The notes: generated by a model not told the origin, from the sequence alone. Positions 48,268-63,564 are shown, counted from the stretch's first letter. The stretch is DNA of 64,000 nucleotides from Phycomyces blakesleeanus NRRL 1555(-) (GCF_001638985.1 NW_017265147.1:589545-653544); one strand, 5' to 3'. Program-made: numbers and translations.

Positions 48268-51200
48268 ATGCAAGACACTAATGACTGTGTCCCGGAAATG
48301 ATGACCGAGGTAAAAAAAAAACCCCCAAAACCCAAAAACCCAAAAACCAAAAACCAAAAACCAAAAACCAAAAACCAAAAACTAAAGAAGACTTTGCATA
48401 ATATTCAACAAACCTTTGTGTATATAAATAACAATACATATTCTTACATATATATATATATAATTTTCTCATAATTTTAATTTTATTTTACATTTTATAT
48501 TTTTACTTTATTGATATCGATTTATTTGTGTGTTATTGTAGTTAAAGCCTCATCGACCTATTCCCTATGCAGTTCTCAAAGTGCAGTTTCGCCGACTGGT
48601 GTCTCAACACGACACTAACCACCAGGGCGCAATATTGACCAAGAATCTTCTTGTTCTGATCGACGACTACGAACTCGAGAACGACGTCATGCTGCTAACA
48701 GACGAACAAAAGAGAGCAATTGAACCTTACTGTCTCAATAACCCCGACCTGGAGATGAATCCAGACGATATCCTCAACCTGATCAAACTCATCTTCCCAC
48801 CCTCGCCTGTCGCGTCCATTTCTGCTCCTACTCGAAAGAGCTCCTATCCCAGACTCTTGCCCCGTAAGAGCCAAGAGGCACTCTCTTCTCGACCCAGAAC
48901 CTCTCCACCCCTAAAACATCCCATAATAAATCCCTGGAAGCGTAGAGCTTCTGTGGGTCTAACTATTGCTGTTCATCAAGAAGTGCCTGAACCAGAAATG
49001 GAAATAGAGGTAAGCAACATCTGTACATATTTATCTGTACCTAATTATCACACAAGAATCTCACATTCACATTCACACATTTATATAAATATATATATAT
49101 ATAATTATTTATTTATTCATTTATAGGGCCCAAAAGAGCAAAATAGCCTCGTGCCAGTCCAAGAATCAGAGGATCAATCAATTGAAGTAGTCCATGATAC
49201 AGACAAAATTCAAGAAGAGGAAGAGGAAGAGGAAGAGGAAGAAGAGGTTTGTCTGTTTGTCTGTTTGTCTGTTTGCCTTAATCTCTCTATAGATATATTA
49301 TATTATATATATATATATATATATAAAACGCCCATCTTTACACATTTAATCCTTATTCTATTAGACTATTGTTACCCCTCAGAAATCTTTTGCAGGCTAT
49401 TACCGTAGATCGATAGAACTCACTCGCCGACTAAAGTCATCCGAGAGAAGCTTGGCTTCGATGACACGTGACAATGAAGATCGTATCGTGCTATTACAGA
49501 ACAGAGTTGATGACATGAATCAAGAGGTGATAAAACAAAAACGGGAAATTCTTGAGTACAAAGGAAAAGAAAAGAACAGCCTCGAGCAGATTTGCACGGT
49601 ATGTAGAACCAAATCCTTTTACTTTTATTTTTACTTTATATACTTCTTTAAAAAGAAAGAAAAAATAATTATACATATACACAAGTATACACATGTATAT
49701 TGCATATATATTGCATGTATATTGCATGTATATTACATGTATATAAAGTAAAAAAAAAAGCATATATATAAAGTAAAGGGGAGAGATAGTAAGAGAGAGA
49801 GAGAGAGAAAAAAAAGACTGACGAGTCTTAGCTGGAGTCTCACATTGCCAATATCCAACGCTCAGAAACAGACCAAAAGCAAGTTCATTTGTCAATCAAG
49901 CGGCTCTTTGATGAGAAATGCCGTAAGTAGTCTTGGAAGAGTTTGTCTGATTACCTAAATTGGATAAAGAGAGAGAGAAGGAAGAAGAGGAAATGTTTTT
50001 TTTATTAATTAATTCATTTAAACATAAATGTCTTTAGAGGAAACACATAAGCTTCAAGAGATGCTTCGACAAAAGGAACTTGATCTTGAAAAGACTGAAC
50101 AATTTCTCAGTAATTTCCAGCATGAATTTGATCAACTGAACAAAGAGCGCAATCGATTGATGGGTCTTCAGAACAACCTCGAACAGGAGCTGTCAACATC
50201 CCATCAGACGCACATGCAGCTAGCCGAACAGCGGTCGGAAAACGAGCGGCTAAAAGAGATCATCGACAGTCTAAAGGACGATCTTGATGAAGCCAGGAAC
50301 AACAGACAAGGAGATTCAAGTAACAGCAATAGTACAATTGGCAGTCACAGTCCCCACATGTCTGATAGTGAAACCACATCTCTATTAAAAGTAATAGTAA
50401 AAAAAAGTTTGTTGATTGTATTGATATTAAATGCGTTGCTATCGTTTTTTTAGACATTGGAAGCAGAATTAGAAGGACGTCTGCACATGAATGAAAATGT
50501 TGAACAGGTAAATATATGATTTTGTAATTCTAATTATAATTCTAACATAACATAACATAACATAATATATATAATTTGTATATATATATGTGTGTGTGTG
50601 TGGTTTAGGTAACATTTACAGAAGAACGCTTGAGATCAATAGAAGGCGAAAAAGACTATTATAAAACTCGGGCCAACGAAGCAGTGGTTGATCTCGAAAA
50701 GGCCAAAGAGGAGCTGAGTCAACTCAAAAAGGCTCTTGACTATGAGAGTCAAAGTTTGGTGAGCGAATTGGCTGATCTGCGGATGAAATTACCCGACCGT
50801 CGAAACACAACAGACGGTAGCCATGCCCATAGCATAAATTATGATAGTAGCCCTATCAGTTCAGATACACAGCAAACTGGATTAAACCAAGAAGCAATAG
50901 CAGCAGCAGCAGCAGCAGTTGAAACACAAGGAGTGGAAATAGAAGTAGAGGGAGGAGAGAGTTCAATGGAAGCTGTCATTGATCTTAGTCAAGTGATGGA
51001 TCCCATACCATCAGTATCACACTCGGCAGTAGTCAGCATACGATCAGTAGATGAGACTGCGATTGAGATGAATATCCCACTACCGACCGATGTCTGGGCA
51101 CAATCAAGGGTGCGGCAACGAAAGCTGGAAAAGGGAAAAAAGACCAGAGGTAATGTATTGATTGTCTAGATAATATATTTATTTATTTTGCTTCAATGAT

Positions 51201-51594
51201 AATAATGATTTGCTTTTTGTGTTCTTATTAAAGGTGTTCAAGACTTGAATGAGGTAAGCTTCAGTGTTTGTTTGTCTATTTTTTTTTAATATTAATTTTT
51301 TTATCTTAGTCTACTGCCTATCCAGTCAAGACATTGCCACGCATGGACTCTAGGGCAATTCGACAGGCCAATGACAAGATTGTCACAAATACGGTGACCT
51401 TTGCGCTCTATACCCTTTTGGTCTATATCTTTGGGATCGTAACCTCGACATTCCTCATCGAGAATGGGCCACCCGGTACCTGGGAACATGCACTAGCTGC
51501 AGCCAGCACACAACCAAAAAGCAAGATTCTCGAGATCCTTATCTACTGGATCGAAAAGCTCTTGTTTGAAGGTGAAGGCATCGGAATCCCCTAG
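48268..51594 (+). CDS. Coiled-coil protein with C-terminal membrane segment, 735 aa
   Basis: Ten exons: 48268-48309, 48542-49009, 49127-49246, 49365-49598, 49832-49922, 50038-50390, 50454-50507, 50609-51149, 51234-51253 (20 nt), 51310-51594; 2208 nt in one frame. The N-terminal block (RPIPYAVLKVQFRRLVSQ, then LTDEQKRAIEPYCLNNPDLE) looks like a small helical domain. A poly-Glu stretch follows, then about 250 residues of heptad-rich coiled coil (IVLLQNRVDDMNQEVIKQK, LEKTEQFLSNFQHEFDQLNK, KEIIDSLKDDLDEARNN). Near the C-terminus a membrane segment (FALYTLLVYIFGIVTSTFLI) is followed by about 50 residues. Architecture suggests an organelle- or nuclear-envelope-anchored tether. I do not recognise the family; a KASH-type protein is possible, but the tail is not a clear KASH peptide. 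Confidence 0.75.
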
Positions 51595-52012
51595 TGGAAA
51601 GAAAGAAAGGAAGAAAGAAAAATAAGAAGCAAATAATTCAAACCAGAAAAAAACATTCTACCCTTATCTTTATCTTTACCTTCACTCTATTCTACTCCAC
51701 TATATACATATATATATCTATTTACCTTATCTTATTTTTGAATCACACTTCCCCTACACACTCCCTCCACTCACACAATTCGCTTTCTTACATATCACAA
51801 AAAACAAACAGCAACAGCAACAGCAACAGCAACAACAACTCAACTACAGCCTAATTGGCAAATCACTATTCCTACCACCGCAAATGTCTTTATTCTTTTC
51901 TTCCCTTTATGTTTATCTTTCTTTTCTTTCGTTGTTTTCTAGCCCTTTCTATTATATATTTATATTTATATTTATATTTATAAACCAATCAAACAAACAA
52001 ACACATTACTAT

Positions 52013-52045
<33 letters not shown>

Positions 52046-52373
52046 TTATTTATTTATTTTTTTCAAATGGCTTAAGCTTTGAGTTTAATTACTAATTTTA
52101 TATAACATAATAATATGGGATTCATAATACACTATAGTATATACTACAACAAAGCATAAGTTTCAAAAAAAATCAATTCTCTCTCTCTCATTTTTGTATA
52201 ATACAAAGTCCGCAAGTCACGGGAAGGTGAGAAAATTATTGATCCCAAAATTTTGGGTTAAATTATTTATTTATTTATTAGATATATATATAATTTTATA
52301 TAAATCCATACTTTTTATTTTTGATCTTTCACGCCTTTCTTTTTTCTTTTTCTTTTTTTTTAAAAAAAAAAGT
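51595..52373. other. Spacer between tandem plus-strand genes
   Basis: Holds the 3' end of the coiled-coil gene and the promoter of the thiolase gene; CAACAG repeats (51805-51830), TTATAT repeats (51950-51980), an ATA/AAT run (52012-52045) and a C/T-rich tract at 52320-52362 ahead of the ATG. No gene. Confidence 0.55.
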
Positions 52374-55053
<2,680 letters not shown>

Positions 55054-55230
55054 AGAGCAAGAAAGAAAGAAATCTATATATATATATATATATATTACCT
55101 AAAAGAAAAGAAGAAAGAAGGGGGGGTAAAAAGGAGATTTATAAAGAAGTTTCTCTAATAAAATATAAACAAATACATATATACATACATATATATATCT
55201 ATATATACAAGCACAAGTACAAGCACAAGT

Positions 55231-55262
<32 letters not shown>

Positions 55263-55568
55263 CTTCTCACTTTTACTCACTCATTTACATACATACCCTA
55301 TTTCTCTCTATTCAATACAGATAGATAGATAAATAAATAACTGCATGTACATGTATACCTTTGTGTGGTGTGTATGTATAAATGATATTGAAATTATTAC
55401 AAGAAAAGAAGGACGAAGAAGAATTGAATTGAAATGAAATGAAATAGAAAAAGGACCAGCGATTTAATACAAGGTCAAGACCTTACAAGAATTAAATAAA
55501 GTATTAAAGTAAAAGAATAAATAAATAAATATAAATTAGAATTAAAATAAAAATAAAATAAAGCTAGA
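55054..55568. other. Convergent 3' intergenic region
   Basis: Between the thiolase (+) and globin (-) stops. TA tracts, then GCACAA/GCACAG hexamer repeats at about 55210-55262. No gene. Confidence 0.55.
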
Positions 55569-56876
55569 TTATTGAATACAACAAGTAGCCCTTGGTCCAC
55601 GCGATTGTCGATGGTTGTTCTGGCTTTCTTCTTCACTAGCCTTTTGAGCTTCCAAGCCAATCTTCATGTGATGTGCTGCAAACGCATGAGTCTACAAAAA
55701 TTATATATTATATAAGCTTTTTTTTATTTTATTTTTATTTATCTTATCCATCTAACAAATCAATTATCTTACAGTCTGCCAGGCATCTTCTACTTCTGGT
55801 AAAAACTCGTCTCTCAGTCTTTCTTTTAACACTCGAATAACGGCTGGTCCCATGTATGCTATGTGGTGTGGCTCAACATTGTATCCATAATGTCTTGCTC
55901 CTAGTCGCCTCAATCTCTGGCCAAGCCATTCTGGATCCAGCCCCTCGTCGTCAATTCCCCCTCCACGTGCCTCTACCGAACCAGAACATTTATTTGCCTG
56001 AGTTGCAGAAAATGAAGCAGAGGCAGAGGCGGAAGCAGAGGCAGAGGCGGAAGCAGAGGCAGGACAAGCATTTGCTGCCGCTGCTTGGGTCACAACATCT
56101 GAAAATGAAGGGGAGTCAGTTGTTGCTGTCATTTGATTGGCACGTTTTCGAGCATTGATGGCCTGTATGGTTGGAGTCGGCTGCTGCCGTCTATTGCCAT
56201 GTATACACACCAACGGCAACCCTCTACTTCCTCCTACTCCTGGCTTGTTTTCTTCGGAAGCATTCGCACAGCATTGCAATGGATTCCTTTCTGCAAATGT
56301 CACAGCTGGTGCACGGACAATATACGCAATCATACCAGCAAGTGCTCTGGCCTGCTGAAGCACATTTGGAAAGACTAACCGAAGATCATTGTCAAGATCA
56401 AACAATGCTTTGTAGAGTGCGAATCCAAAAGCATGCGGTGGTGAGATCAAGGGATCATCAGTGGAATGTCGAATTTCTGTTACACGCTCCCAGGTATAGC
56501 GTACGATATCTATCTGAGTTTGGGTTGGAGGAACCGGATTTGATGTTCCTGCTCCTGCTGCTATCGTTGTTGTTGCTGATGATGAAGTTAAAGTTGAGGT
56601 TGAGGTTGACGTTGAGGTTGACGTTGAATTTGAAGCTATTGCCGCTGCTGCAGAGATATTGTTGTTACTATTGCTACTAATAGTATTTGTGTATTGGGTT
56701 GTGGATTTGGGTAAGAGGGTTGATAATGGACGTTCTCGTGCTTGCTTTTCATTTGGCTGAGATTGTCGCTGAGGGATATTGAGATCCTTGGAAAAAGGAT
56801 AGCTATCTTTGGTGGAGTGTGCGGAGTTTGATTGGTCAGAATTCTTTTCTTTTGGCACCTCGCGTCTCATAGGCAT
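55569..56876 (-). CDS. Globin-domain protein with large internal insertion, 408 aa
   Basis: Two exons: 56876-55773 and 55691-55569; 1227 nt. About 115 disordered N-terminal residues (Ser/Thr and Ala runs) precede a globin fold: QIDIVRYTWERVTEI (helix A), FGFALYKALFDLDNDLRLVF (B-C), then VLQQARALAGMIAYIVRA (helix E). The fold is interrupted by an insertion of about 120 residues (191-313) with a (AS)n tract, and resumes with helix F-G LGARHYGYNVEPHHIAYMGP, where His329 in ARH is the expected heme-ligating proximal histidine, and helix H RDEFLPEVEDAWQT continuing into exon 2 (HAFAAHHMKIG). The C-terminus ends with CCIQ, which resembles a CaaX prenylation box. Oxygen/NO chemistry or sensing is inferred. 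Same strand as the methyltransferase, 680 bp downstream of it. Confidence 0.78.
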
Positions 56877-57557
56877 AATAACGATAACAACAATTGTAAT
56901 AATTATGATTTATAGTTATAGCTATAGATAGACAGTTATATAAAAGGAAAGTTAAAGAAACAAGTTAAAGAAAGAGAGGGAAAGAAGAAGAAGAACAAAA
57001 AAAGGATAACATATCTTACTTTTATTTAGTTTTCTTTTATGTATGCACATCCATGTATGCAGATATGCAGACATGTATGTGTATATTGGTGTGCATTCTA
57101 TTTATTTGTTATTAAAAAATAGTCTATATAGGACTCACAAAGTTAAGGGGCAGATCAAGACATACATACATACATACACACACGCACACGCACACACATT
57201 ACACGCGCCTATTTCTTTTTTTTAAAATTTTTTTTTTCAATTTAAACAAAGACCAATACAATAGCGTTGTGTGAGTGTGTGTGCATGAAATTGACAACCA
57301 GAAAAGTAAAGCTTAATATATATATATATATATTGAGTAAAACTGCAATAGTGAATGAGTGCATAATCAAGTGTGTACATTTCTAAAGAGTGATTGTAAA
57401 AAGGTAAGGTAAGGGAAGGGAAGGGAAGGGAGGAGAGGGGAAGGAAAGAAAGAAAGAAACAAGCGTATTAAATAAATAGAGTGTGTGTACGTAAATATAT
57501 ATAATTAGCGTATGGAAGTTGCAGAAAGCATATACATATACATATATATATATATAA
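56877..57557. other. Spacer between two minus-strand genes
   Basis: Promoter side of the globin gene: GA-rich tracts (56960-57000), (CATA)n and (CA)n at 57160-57200, GGGAA pentamers at 57410-57435. No gene. Confidence 0.55.
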
Positions 57558-60180
57558 TTATGTGCTTGCATTGGTGTCAGTAGAAGTAGCAGTGTCAGTA
57601 GAAGCAGTAATATCCGTAGCAGCAATAGTGGCGGTAGTGGTAGTATCAGTAGTTGTGGTATCAGTAATGTTAGTATCAGTTGAAGTATCAGCACTGGTAG
57701 AACTAGCTGCAGTGGCAGAAGCAACACCAGCAGCAGCAGCAGACGCAGTAGCAGTGTCACTAGTAGAAGGATCAGCTGTAGACGTAGTGGTAGTAGAAGA
57801 TGTATCAGACTTATTATCGAATGGCTTGCGTCCCCAGCAGCAGTATGCGTTGTTAAATGCTTTTAGATTGAGACGTTCATCGGCCGGAAGATTCTGTAGT
57901 TCCTCCAAATCTTCCCAGGTAGTATTGGTAACTTCGAGCAAGTAAGGGGCAACCGAGCAAGTGAATGCGAGCCAGTTTTCTTCCCAGAGTAGTCCGATAT
58001 CAAGTCCCCAAGAGCCATTTGGAATCGAAACAAATTTGGTTTCTACTTCAGAAAGTCCTGCTTCCGTGAGCATTTCTGAGAGCAACATGGCTGCTCTAGT
58101 ATTAACACTTAGAGTGTCCAATACAATATCAATTGCTATATTTTTTTTTAAAAAAAAAAGAAAAGATGTAAGGGTAATAGATATATATATATATTAGTAC
58201 AATACAATATGTATATATATAATTATTATTACAGTTTAGTTGCCAAATGTCGTGTTTTTGTGCTGCGCCTTGAGTATAATAATCAACTTCAGTCAACTGA
58301 ATATATCCACCTGGCTTTGTGACCCTCACAAGCTCCTTGAGGATCCTGTCCCAATCCTCTTCGGTGTATACAAGTGTTACGAGACTTTGTTGGACATAAT
58401 CAAATGTATTGTCCTCGAATGGCAGGGTTTGTGCAAGCACATCGATCGGGCAGAACTCCAGGTTGTCAAAGATACGTTTTGATTTTAGACTGCTATTTAA
58501 AGCCGATACTCGGGCCTTTCTGTGGGTAAATGATGAGGTTTGGGGGCTAATGTCCGACATCAGACCAGATTTTGTGTCCAAAGTGGAGCCGTTGGTGAGC
58601 ATAGAGGGGCATGATTGGGCTTGTCGTTTGTAGTAGTGGTCTTGCTGTTGTGTATCATCTTGTTTGTGTACACGGTCGGAATTAAAGCCACTGTTATCAT
58701 TATCACTATCGTTATCGTTGTCATTATCATTGACACTGTCCCTATTATTATGCGTATGCGTATGCGTGTGCTTATTCTTATTCTTATTTTTCTTATCATT
58801 ATTATTATTAGCATCTTTTTCTTCTTCTTTCTCATTATTGCTATCGTTATCGTCGTCGTTAGGAAGCTCGATGATAGGTGGGATAGACAAAATGTGCTGA
58901 GGGGTAGTCATCGGTATCACTACAGGAGTATTCATAGGTCCAAATGAGGAGGGAGTGAAGGAGGAGGCGGAGACGGAGGAGGCTGGTTCATTAGTGGTCA
59001 AGGGGGATATTCTAGGGTCCACGAGGGATGTGGGACGGTTCGAAAGAATTGAATGTTTAGGTAGGGTCTGAGGTTGTGTTTCGATGCTAACAGCCGTAGT
59101 GGCTGCAGTATTTACTGTATTGTTGGTTGCCATGGTAGCTGTGGTTGCCACGGTGTCTGTGGTTTCTGTGGTGATATTTGCGGTGGTGATTGGGGGTTGA
59201 GGTCTAGACGTGATTTGTGATTCTCTGGTTTCGGTTAAGTCATCGGGGTGTGGTTCGAATACAAATGAACTTAGTGGAGAGCAATCTTCATCCCCATTGT
59301 AGGAGTCCGGTGACATGAGATTACATATATCGATCGTCGTGAAATCTGATTGCTTATAATCCATTGCCATATCAATAATAGGATGTCCCATCTATAATAA
59401 TTATATATAAAAACATTATTAATATTATTATTATTTTTTGAAACAAATATTAGTAGGTTAGAAATTTCAACTTTGATATTTAATTTTATATATCTAATAT
59501 CTAATTTTTTTATGGTAATTATTAATTGTAATCGTTACTTGTATGATAGCTACTATTATTTATATTGTTATTTACCCATAATCCAGGACCACAACTGTGG
59601 AATGAAATACATATATATATATAAGATTTATTTATTTGATTGACATAATTATTTTAATGTTTAAATTAGTCACAGAAATTCACAGTATTACAGGGTTTTA
59701 CAGAATTACAGAATCGTATAATTTATTTATATATATTTAGATATATATGTATATGTATATGTATATGTATGTAGGTATTTCTTTATATAGGTAAAGATAT
59801 AGAGATATAGAGATCTTGTCTTTACTTACTTTACGTTTAGCACCTTGCAGCCTTGTCGTAATTGGTCTTTGACAGGTGCAAGAACAAGCCTATTTTAACA
59901 AAATAGACAAAACAGCTGAATATTAAACTCGATCAAAATCTCAATTAGGTAACAGTGTCTCGACCACGTTTTCCAAAAAGAACTATAAATATATATGTAT
60001 AGAGAGAGAGAAAAAAAGAGAAAAAAAAAAGATTTTTTGTCCTACCCTTCAAATACCCATCGAAAGATATAGTATTGTACTCTCAGCCTATCCAATTCGT
60101 ACTGATCGATTGGTAGTGGATACGCGAATCCCTACCAGACAAGAATGGCAGTACGAAAAAAAAAGAAATATAGAATATAG

Positions 60181-60215
<35 letters not shown>

Positions 60216-60240
60216 CAAAAAAATAAATAAGCATATGCAC

Positions 60241-60273
<33 letters not shown>

Positions 60274-60668
60274 GTTTTTTAAAAGTACTCAATTAAACTC
60301 ACCTTATCGCCATGGAATCGCCTGCCTCCAAGCCATCGGAATTTTGAGGATTGAAATCCATCAGTACCAGTGAGACAATTTTCATAGCTGTTGTTGTTAT
60401 TGTTGTTACTGTTACTGTTACTATCGTTATTAGGCCGTTCCCAATCGATTTTCTTGTCAAACAGTGCACTCAATCGAACAGCTTCCTGATTTGGCTCAAT
60501 TGGGTTCGTTGTTGTTGTGGGTGGTGGTGAAGAGTTGTTTGATTTCTTTTGCTTTCGTGGACGTCGAAGCGGTTTGAGATGCTTTGGAACATGTTTTGAA
60601 TTTAGATTGAGAGGGAATCCTGATCTCTCTGAGGGTTGGCCATTTCTTGAACTGAAAGTATTGCCCAT
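57558..60668 (-). CDS. Class I SAM-dependent methyltransferase with low-complexity insertions, 755 aa
   Basis: Six exons: 60668-60303, 60131-60046, 59889-59830, 59594-59576 (19 nt), 59391-58233, 58135-57558; 2268 nt. The N-terminus MGNTFSS fits an N-myristoylation signal. Before the fold there is a typical pre-domain block (IDQYELDRLRVQYYIFRWVF). SAM-binding motif I is KVLNVNCGPGLW (residues about 166-177), with CGPGLW encoded by the 19-nt exon 4; DFTTIDIC gives the acidic end of motif II. An insertion of about 270 mostly disordered residues follows, then LPFEDNTFDYVQQSLVTLVY, RILKELVRVTKPGGYIQLTE (motifs IV-VI) and a substrate-side domain ending in CCWGRKP. The tail is over 100 residues of Thr/Ser/Ala repeats. 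The core resembles fungal LaeA-like/orphan methyltransferases; the substrate is unknown. Confidence 0.8.
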
Positions 60669-60783
60669 ATGTATTGATATATGTATATATAATTATATAA
60701 TTATATATATAAAGATAAATATATTTATATATATATATTTGTAATTAAATTTGTATAGGTATATGTATAGTGTATGTATAAGG

Positions 60784-60814
<31 letters not shown>

Positions 60815-62081
60815 ATATAACTATAACTATAACTATATAGATTTGTCTAAGGGGCTTTATTATTCAAGTGTGTAATTAAAATTATTTGAAGGCGAAAAGA
60901 AGAAGAAAAGAAGAAATTGAAAAGGAAGAAGAAGAAAAAGGAAGGAAAGAAAATTTTGGCAGTAATAATCGAATAAAGTATTGCTACACAATAGTCTAAA
61001 ACGACTATTACAATTACAATACACTTCTTTTATTTATATAGATATATAATTATATAATATTATTAATAATTATAGCAATAGTGGTAGTGGCGGTGGTGGT
61101 GATAGTGGTGGTGATAGTGATGGTGATGGTAGTGGTAGTAATAATGATAGTGATAGTGATAGTATAATAAAGACATACAAAATCTCGTGAATTTTATTCG
61201 AATGATTTTTTTTTCGTTATCTCTCTTTTTTCTCTCTCTCTCTATATATTCCTTTACTGCTTTACTGCCTTACTCCTTTACCGCCTTACTTTTCTACTTA
61301 TTCACTTCTTTATGTGCGTGGGTGTATATATTGATTTATCAGCCAACAATGAATGAGATCATTATTATCATATTTTCACTTAACTTTTTTTTTAAAAAAA
61401 TATTTACAAATCTTGATTTTTGATTTATAAATACGAAAAAGATGAGGGTATTATATATCTGTATATATTGTACGTTGACCCTTTTTTTGCTGTGAAGTAT
61501 ATATATATAAAGAAATATTAATACAATACAATACAATACAATACAATAGAACACAATAAAAAGTACGATACAAACCTAACCAAAGGATTCTGGTGTAACT
61601 AGAAGGTGTGGACTTGGGGAATTTTCCCATCAAATTGCTTCAACGCCCAAATAAGGCAGTGCGGACTTTTACGACTGCTCAAGGCATTGTAAAGGTCCGA
61701 CAAACCTAAAAAGAGATCGTTTCAACTTATATTGCTAGATCCTAAAAAAGAAATGTTATACTTGTTATAATATAAATTATACTAAAATAGAAATCCGAAT
61801 ATACAGTATCCAGGCAACCAAAAAAAAAAAAAACAAAAAAAAAACAAAGTCGACATAGCAACATTGTAATATATATAAAAAAGAATCACGAAAGCATAAT
61901 TTATATCTTATATCTTCTTACTTCTTTCTATATACTAAAATCCCAGGAAGTTACGAATTAAAACTCAATATACGTCATGTGATCTTATACAAAAGTGCTG
62001 GAAGTTATGATTTCAAAACTAAACCCAAGTTATTATATGCATATTTTTTTTGATGGTATCTTTATATATGTATCTCTTAAA
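60669..62081. other. Microsatellite-rich spacer
   Basis: TA/ATAT tracts (60680-60850), (GGTGGT/GATAGT)n at 61080-61165, CTTTACTGC-type repeats near 61255-61295, ATACA pentamers at 61520-61550 and poly-A at 61820-61850. Several short ORFs follow these repeats and are not credible. Confidence 0.5.
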
Positions 62082-62306
62082 TTACAGCAGCAATTCGTTA
62101 TTATGGTTTAGTAAGAGACGAGCTTGATCTATGGGGATGTTGTCGGACAACATGGCATATTCATTCAAACGCCTTTGGCCCTGTTGATACGTTTGTTTGA
62201 CGTGCTCAAGCGAAGCATTATCAGATGAGTCGCACCCAAGTAACTCGTCTTCAGGTACAGTTTTTTTTATTTTGACTGTTTTCAAATGGTGGAGTTTAGT
62301 GCTCAT
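62082..62306 (-). CDS. Hypothetical protein, 74 aa
   Basis: Open frame from ATG 62306 to TAA 62084-62082. MSTKLHHLKTVKIKKTVPED followed by a helical, Gln/Asn-rich part (SLEHVKQTYQQGQRRLNEYA) and LLLNHNNELLL. The composition is like real coding sequence (few simple repeats, predicted helices), but no family is recognised and no splice partner is seen. It lies head to head with the next open region on the plus strand. Confidence 0.35.
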   Translation of the reverse strand: MSTKLHHLKTVKIKKTVPEDELLGCDSSDNASLEHVKQTYQQGQRRLNEYAMLSDNIPIDQARLLLNHNNELLL

Positions 62307-62600
62307 TTTGACTGTTTAAATGGCTTCTGATATCTGTGAACTCTTTGGTGTGTATGGTACAGCACTGGCAGCCGGTGTTAATCCACATCCTCGCTATTAT
62401 CAGAGTTATGTTTCAAGAGCTAGTATTCATTGTTGCTGTAACGTCGAATCACCATAATAGGATATTGAAAAAACTTAACCATAGAAATCCTAAGGGTGTC
62501 GCCGAAGGTTGAATGGTGATGACGAGTATTCTGTATCCTGGCTTTGTATTAACTATTTTTTAATAAAAATGGCTCTTTAGGGACCAGATAAAGTTATCCC

Positions 62601-63221
62601 ATGCTGAAAAAAAAGGCTATATTTTGTGGTCCGGTAGAATCAAAATGTCGTCTCCCATCAGGAAATGACATCTCCCTAAAATTAGCGTTCATCGATCCTT
62701 TCCTCTCGGGTTTGTTAGATGGTCCTAATAAAGGTGTATACTTGTGCTGGACGAACGAGCCAAATTTGAAGGCAAAGAGATCATATAGCAACATGCGCCC
62801 TGACCTTTTCATTACCAAAAATGCTAGCATTAGGTGGGCAAGAAGTTTAGGATATGGAGAAGCCAGCCCTACTACCCGCAAAAGTAACCAGTACCTAGTA
62901 TACCAAGATCTCATCAAGATAGTACTTTTTTGCAAGGAATCGTTAGACGAGCACTTGATGGAGGAAGTTCTAAGGATTCACATAGTTGGTCGAACAGTTG
63001 GTTTTTACATCCTTGTATTGTCTGCTGATGCCACATATGTGATGTACTTACTGGCAGGAATTAAGGTCCCGGATTCTATCCATGATTTACATCATTTCAT
63101 TACCGAGCTTCCATTGATCTTCAAGATTCTGCATGTCTTTGACACAATGTGTGTATGTTCCGATGTTCCTGAAAACGTTGCAAGTCAACGCGCACCAACA
63201 ATGTCATCAAGAATATTATAG
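62601..63221 (+). CDS. Mucorales-type repeated family protein, degenerate nuclease-like, 206 aa
   Basis: Frame from ATG 62601 to TAG 63219-63221. Contains MRPDLFITKNASIRWARSLG (RPD at residues 66-68), YGEASPT (Glu87), then LVYQDLIKIVLFCKESLDEH, VGRTVGFYILVLSADATYVM and a C-terminal HVFDTMC. I know the order RPD...GYGE-K...DLLR...KD-ID from a large, lineage-specific family in Mucorales genomes that resembles PD-(D/E)XK nucleases. Here the expected GE-x-K reads GEAS, so the catalytic Lys is missing. The N-terminal part of the family is absent, although an open stretch at about 62320-62457 could be a decayed upstream exon. It is probably a pseudogene or truncated copy. Confidence 0.45.
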   Translation: MLKKKAIFCGPVESKCRLPSGNDISLKLAFIDPFLSGLLDGPNKGVYLCWTNEPNLKAKRSYSNMRPDLFITKNASIRWARSLGYGEASPTTRKSNQYLVYQDLIKIVLFCKESLDEHLMEEVLRIHIVGRTVGFYILVLSADATYVMYLLAGIKVPDSIHDLHHFITELPLIFKILHVFDTMCVCSDVPENVASQRAPTMSSRIL

Positions 63222-63564
63222 CACATAATCTCCTAATCGAAGGCCCAAAAGCCAAAAGCGACCTTGCCATCTTCACCGTAGACATTATTAAATACTGGGT
63301 ATGCCGCATTTCAAGATCTTTTACAGAAAAAGAAAGCTTCTCCATACCTCTCTGTCTTCATTTTTGACCAATGACATAACTTTATCCTGACCTCTCCTTA
63401 CCTATCTTTCACTCTTTTTTTATTTATTACATTCATTCGCCTTTCTTACATTTCCTATATTTTCAATATTTTTCTGTACTTCGCATTTTATAACTTTTCT
63501 GTGTTAAGACACTTGTCAAAACATCTAACAGTGAAAAATAAAGCCTTCAATGTCACATAAATAT
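63222..63564. other. Spacer
   Basis: AT-rich region between the nuclease-like ORF and the transposase relic; T/C-rich near 63390-63470. No gene. Confidence 0.45.

Noticed and set aside
57562..57945. Plus-strand Val/Ala-rich ORF opposite the methyltransferase tail
   Set aside because: It is antisense to a Thr/Ser/Ala repeat tail; codon repetition alone keeps it open.
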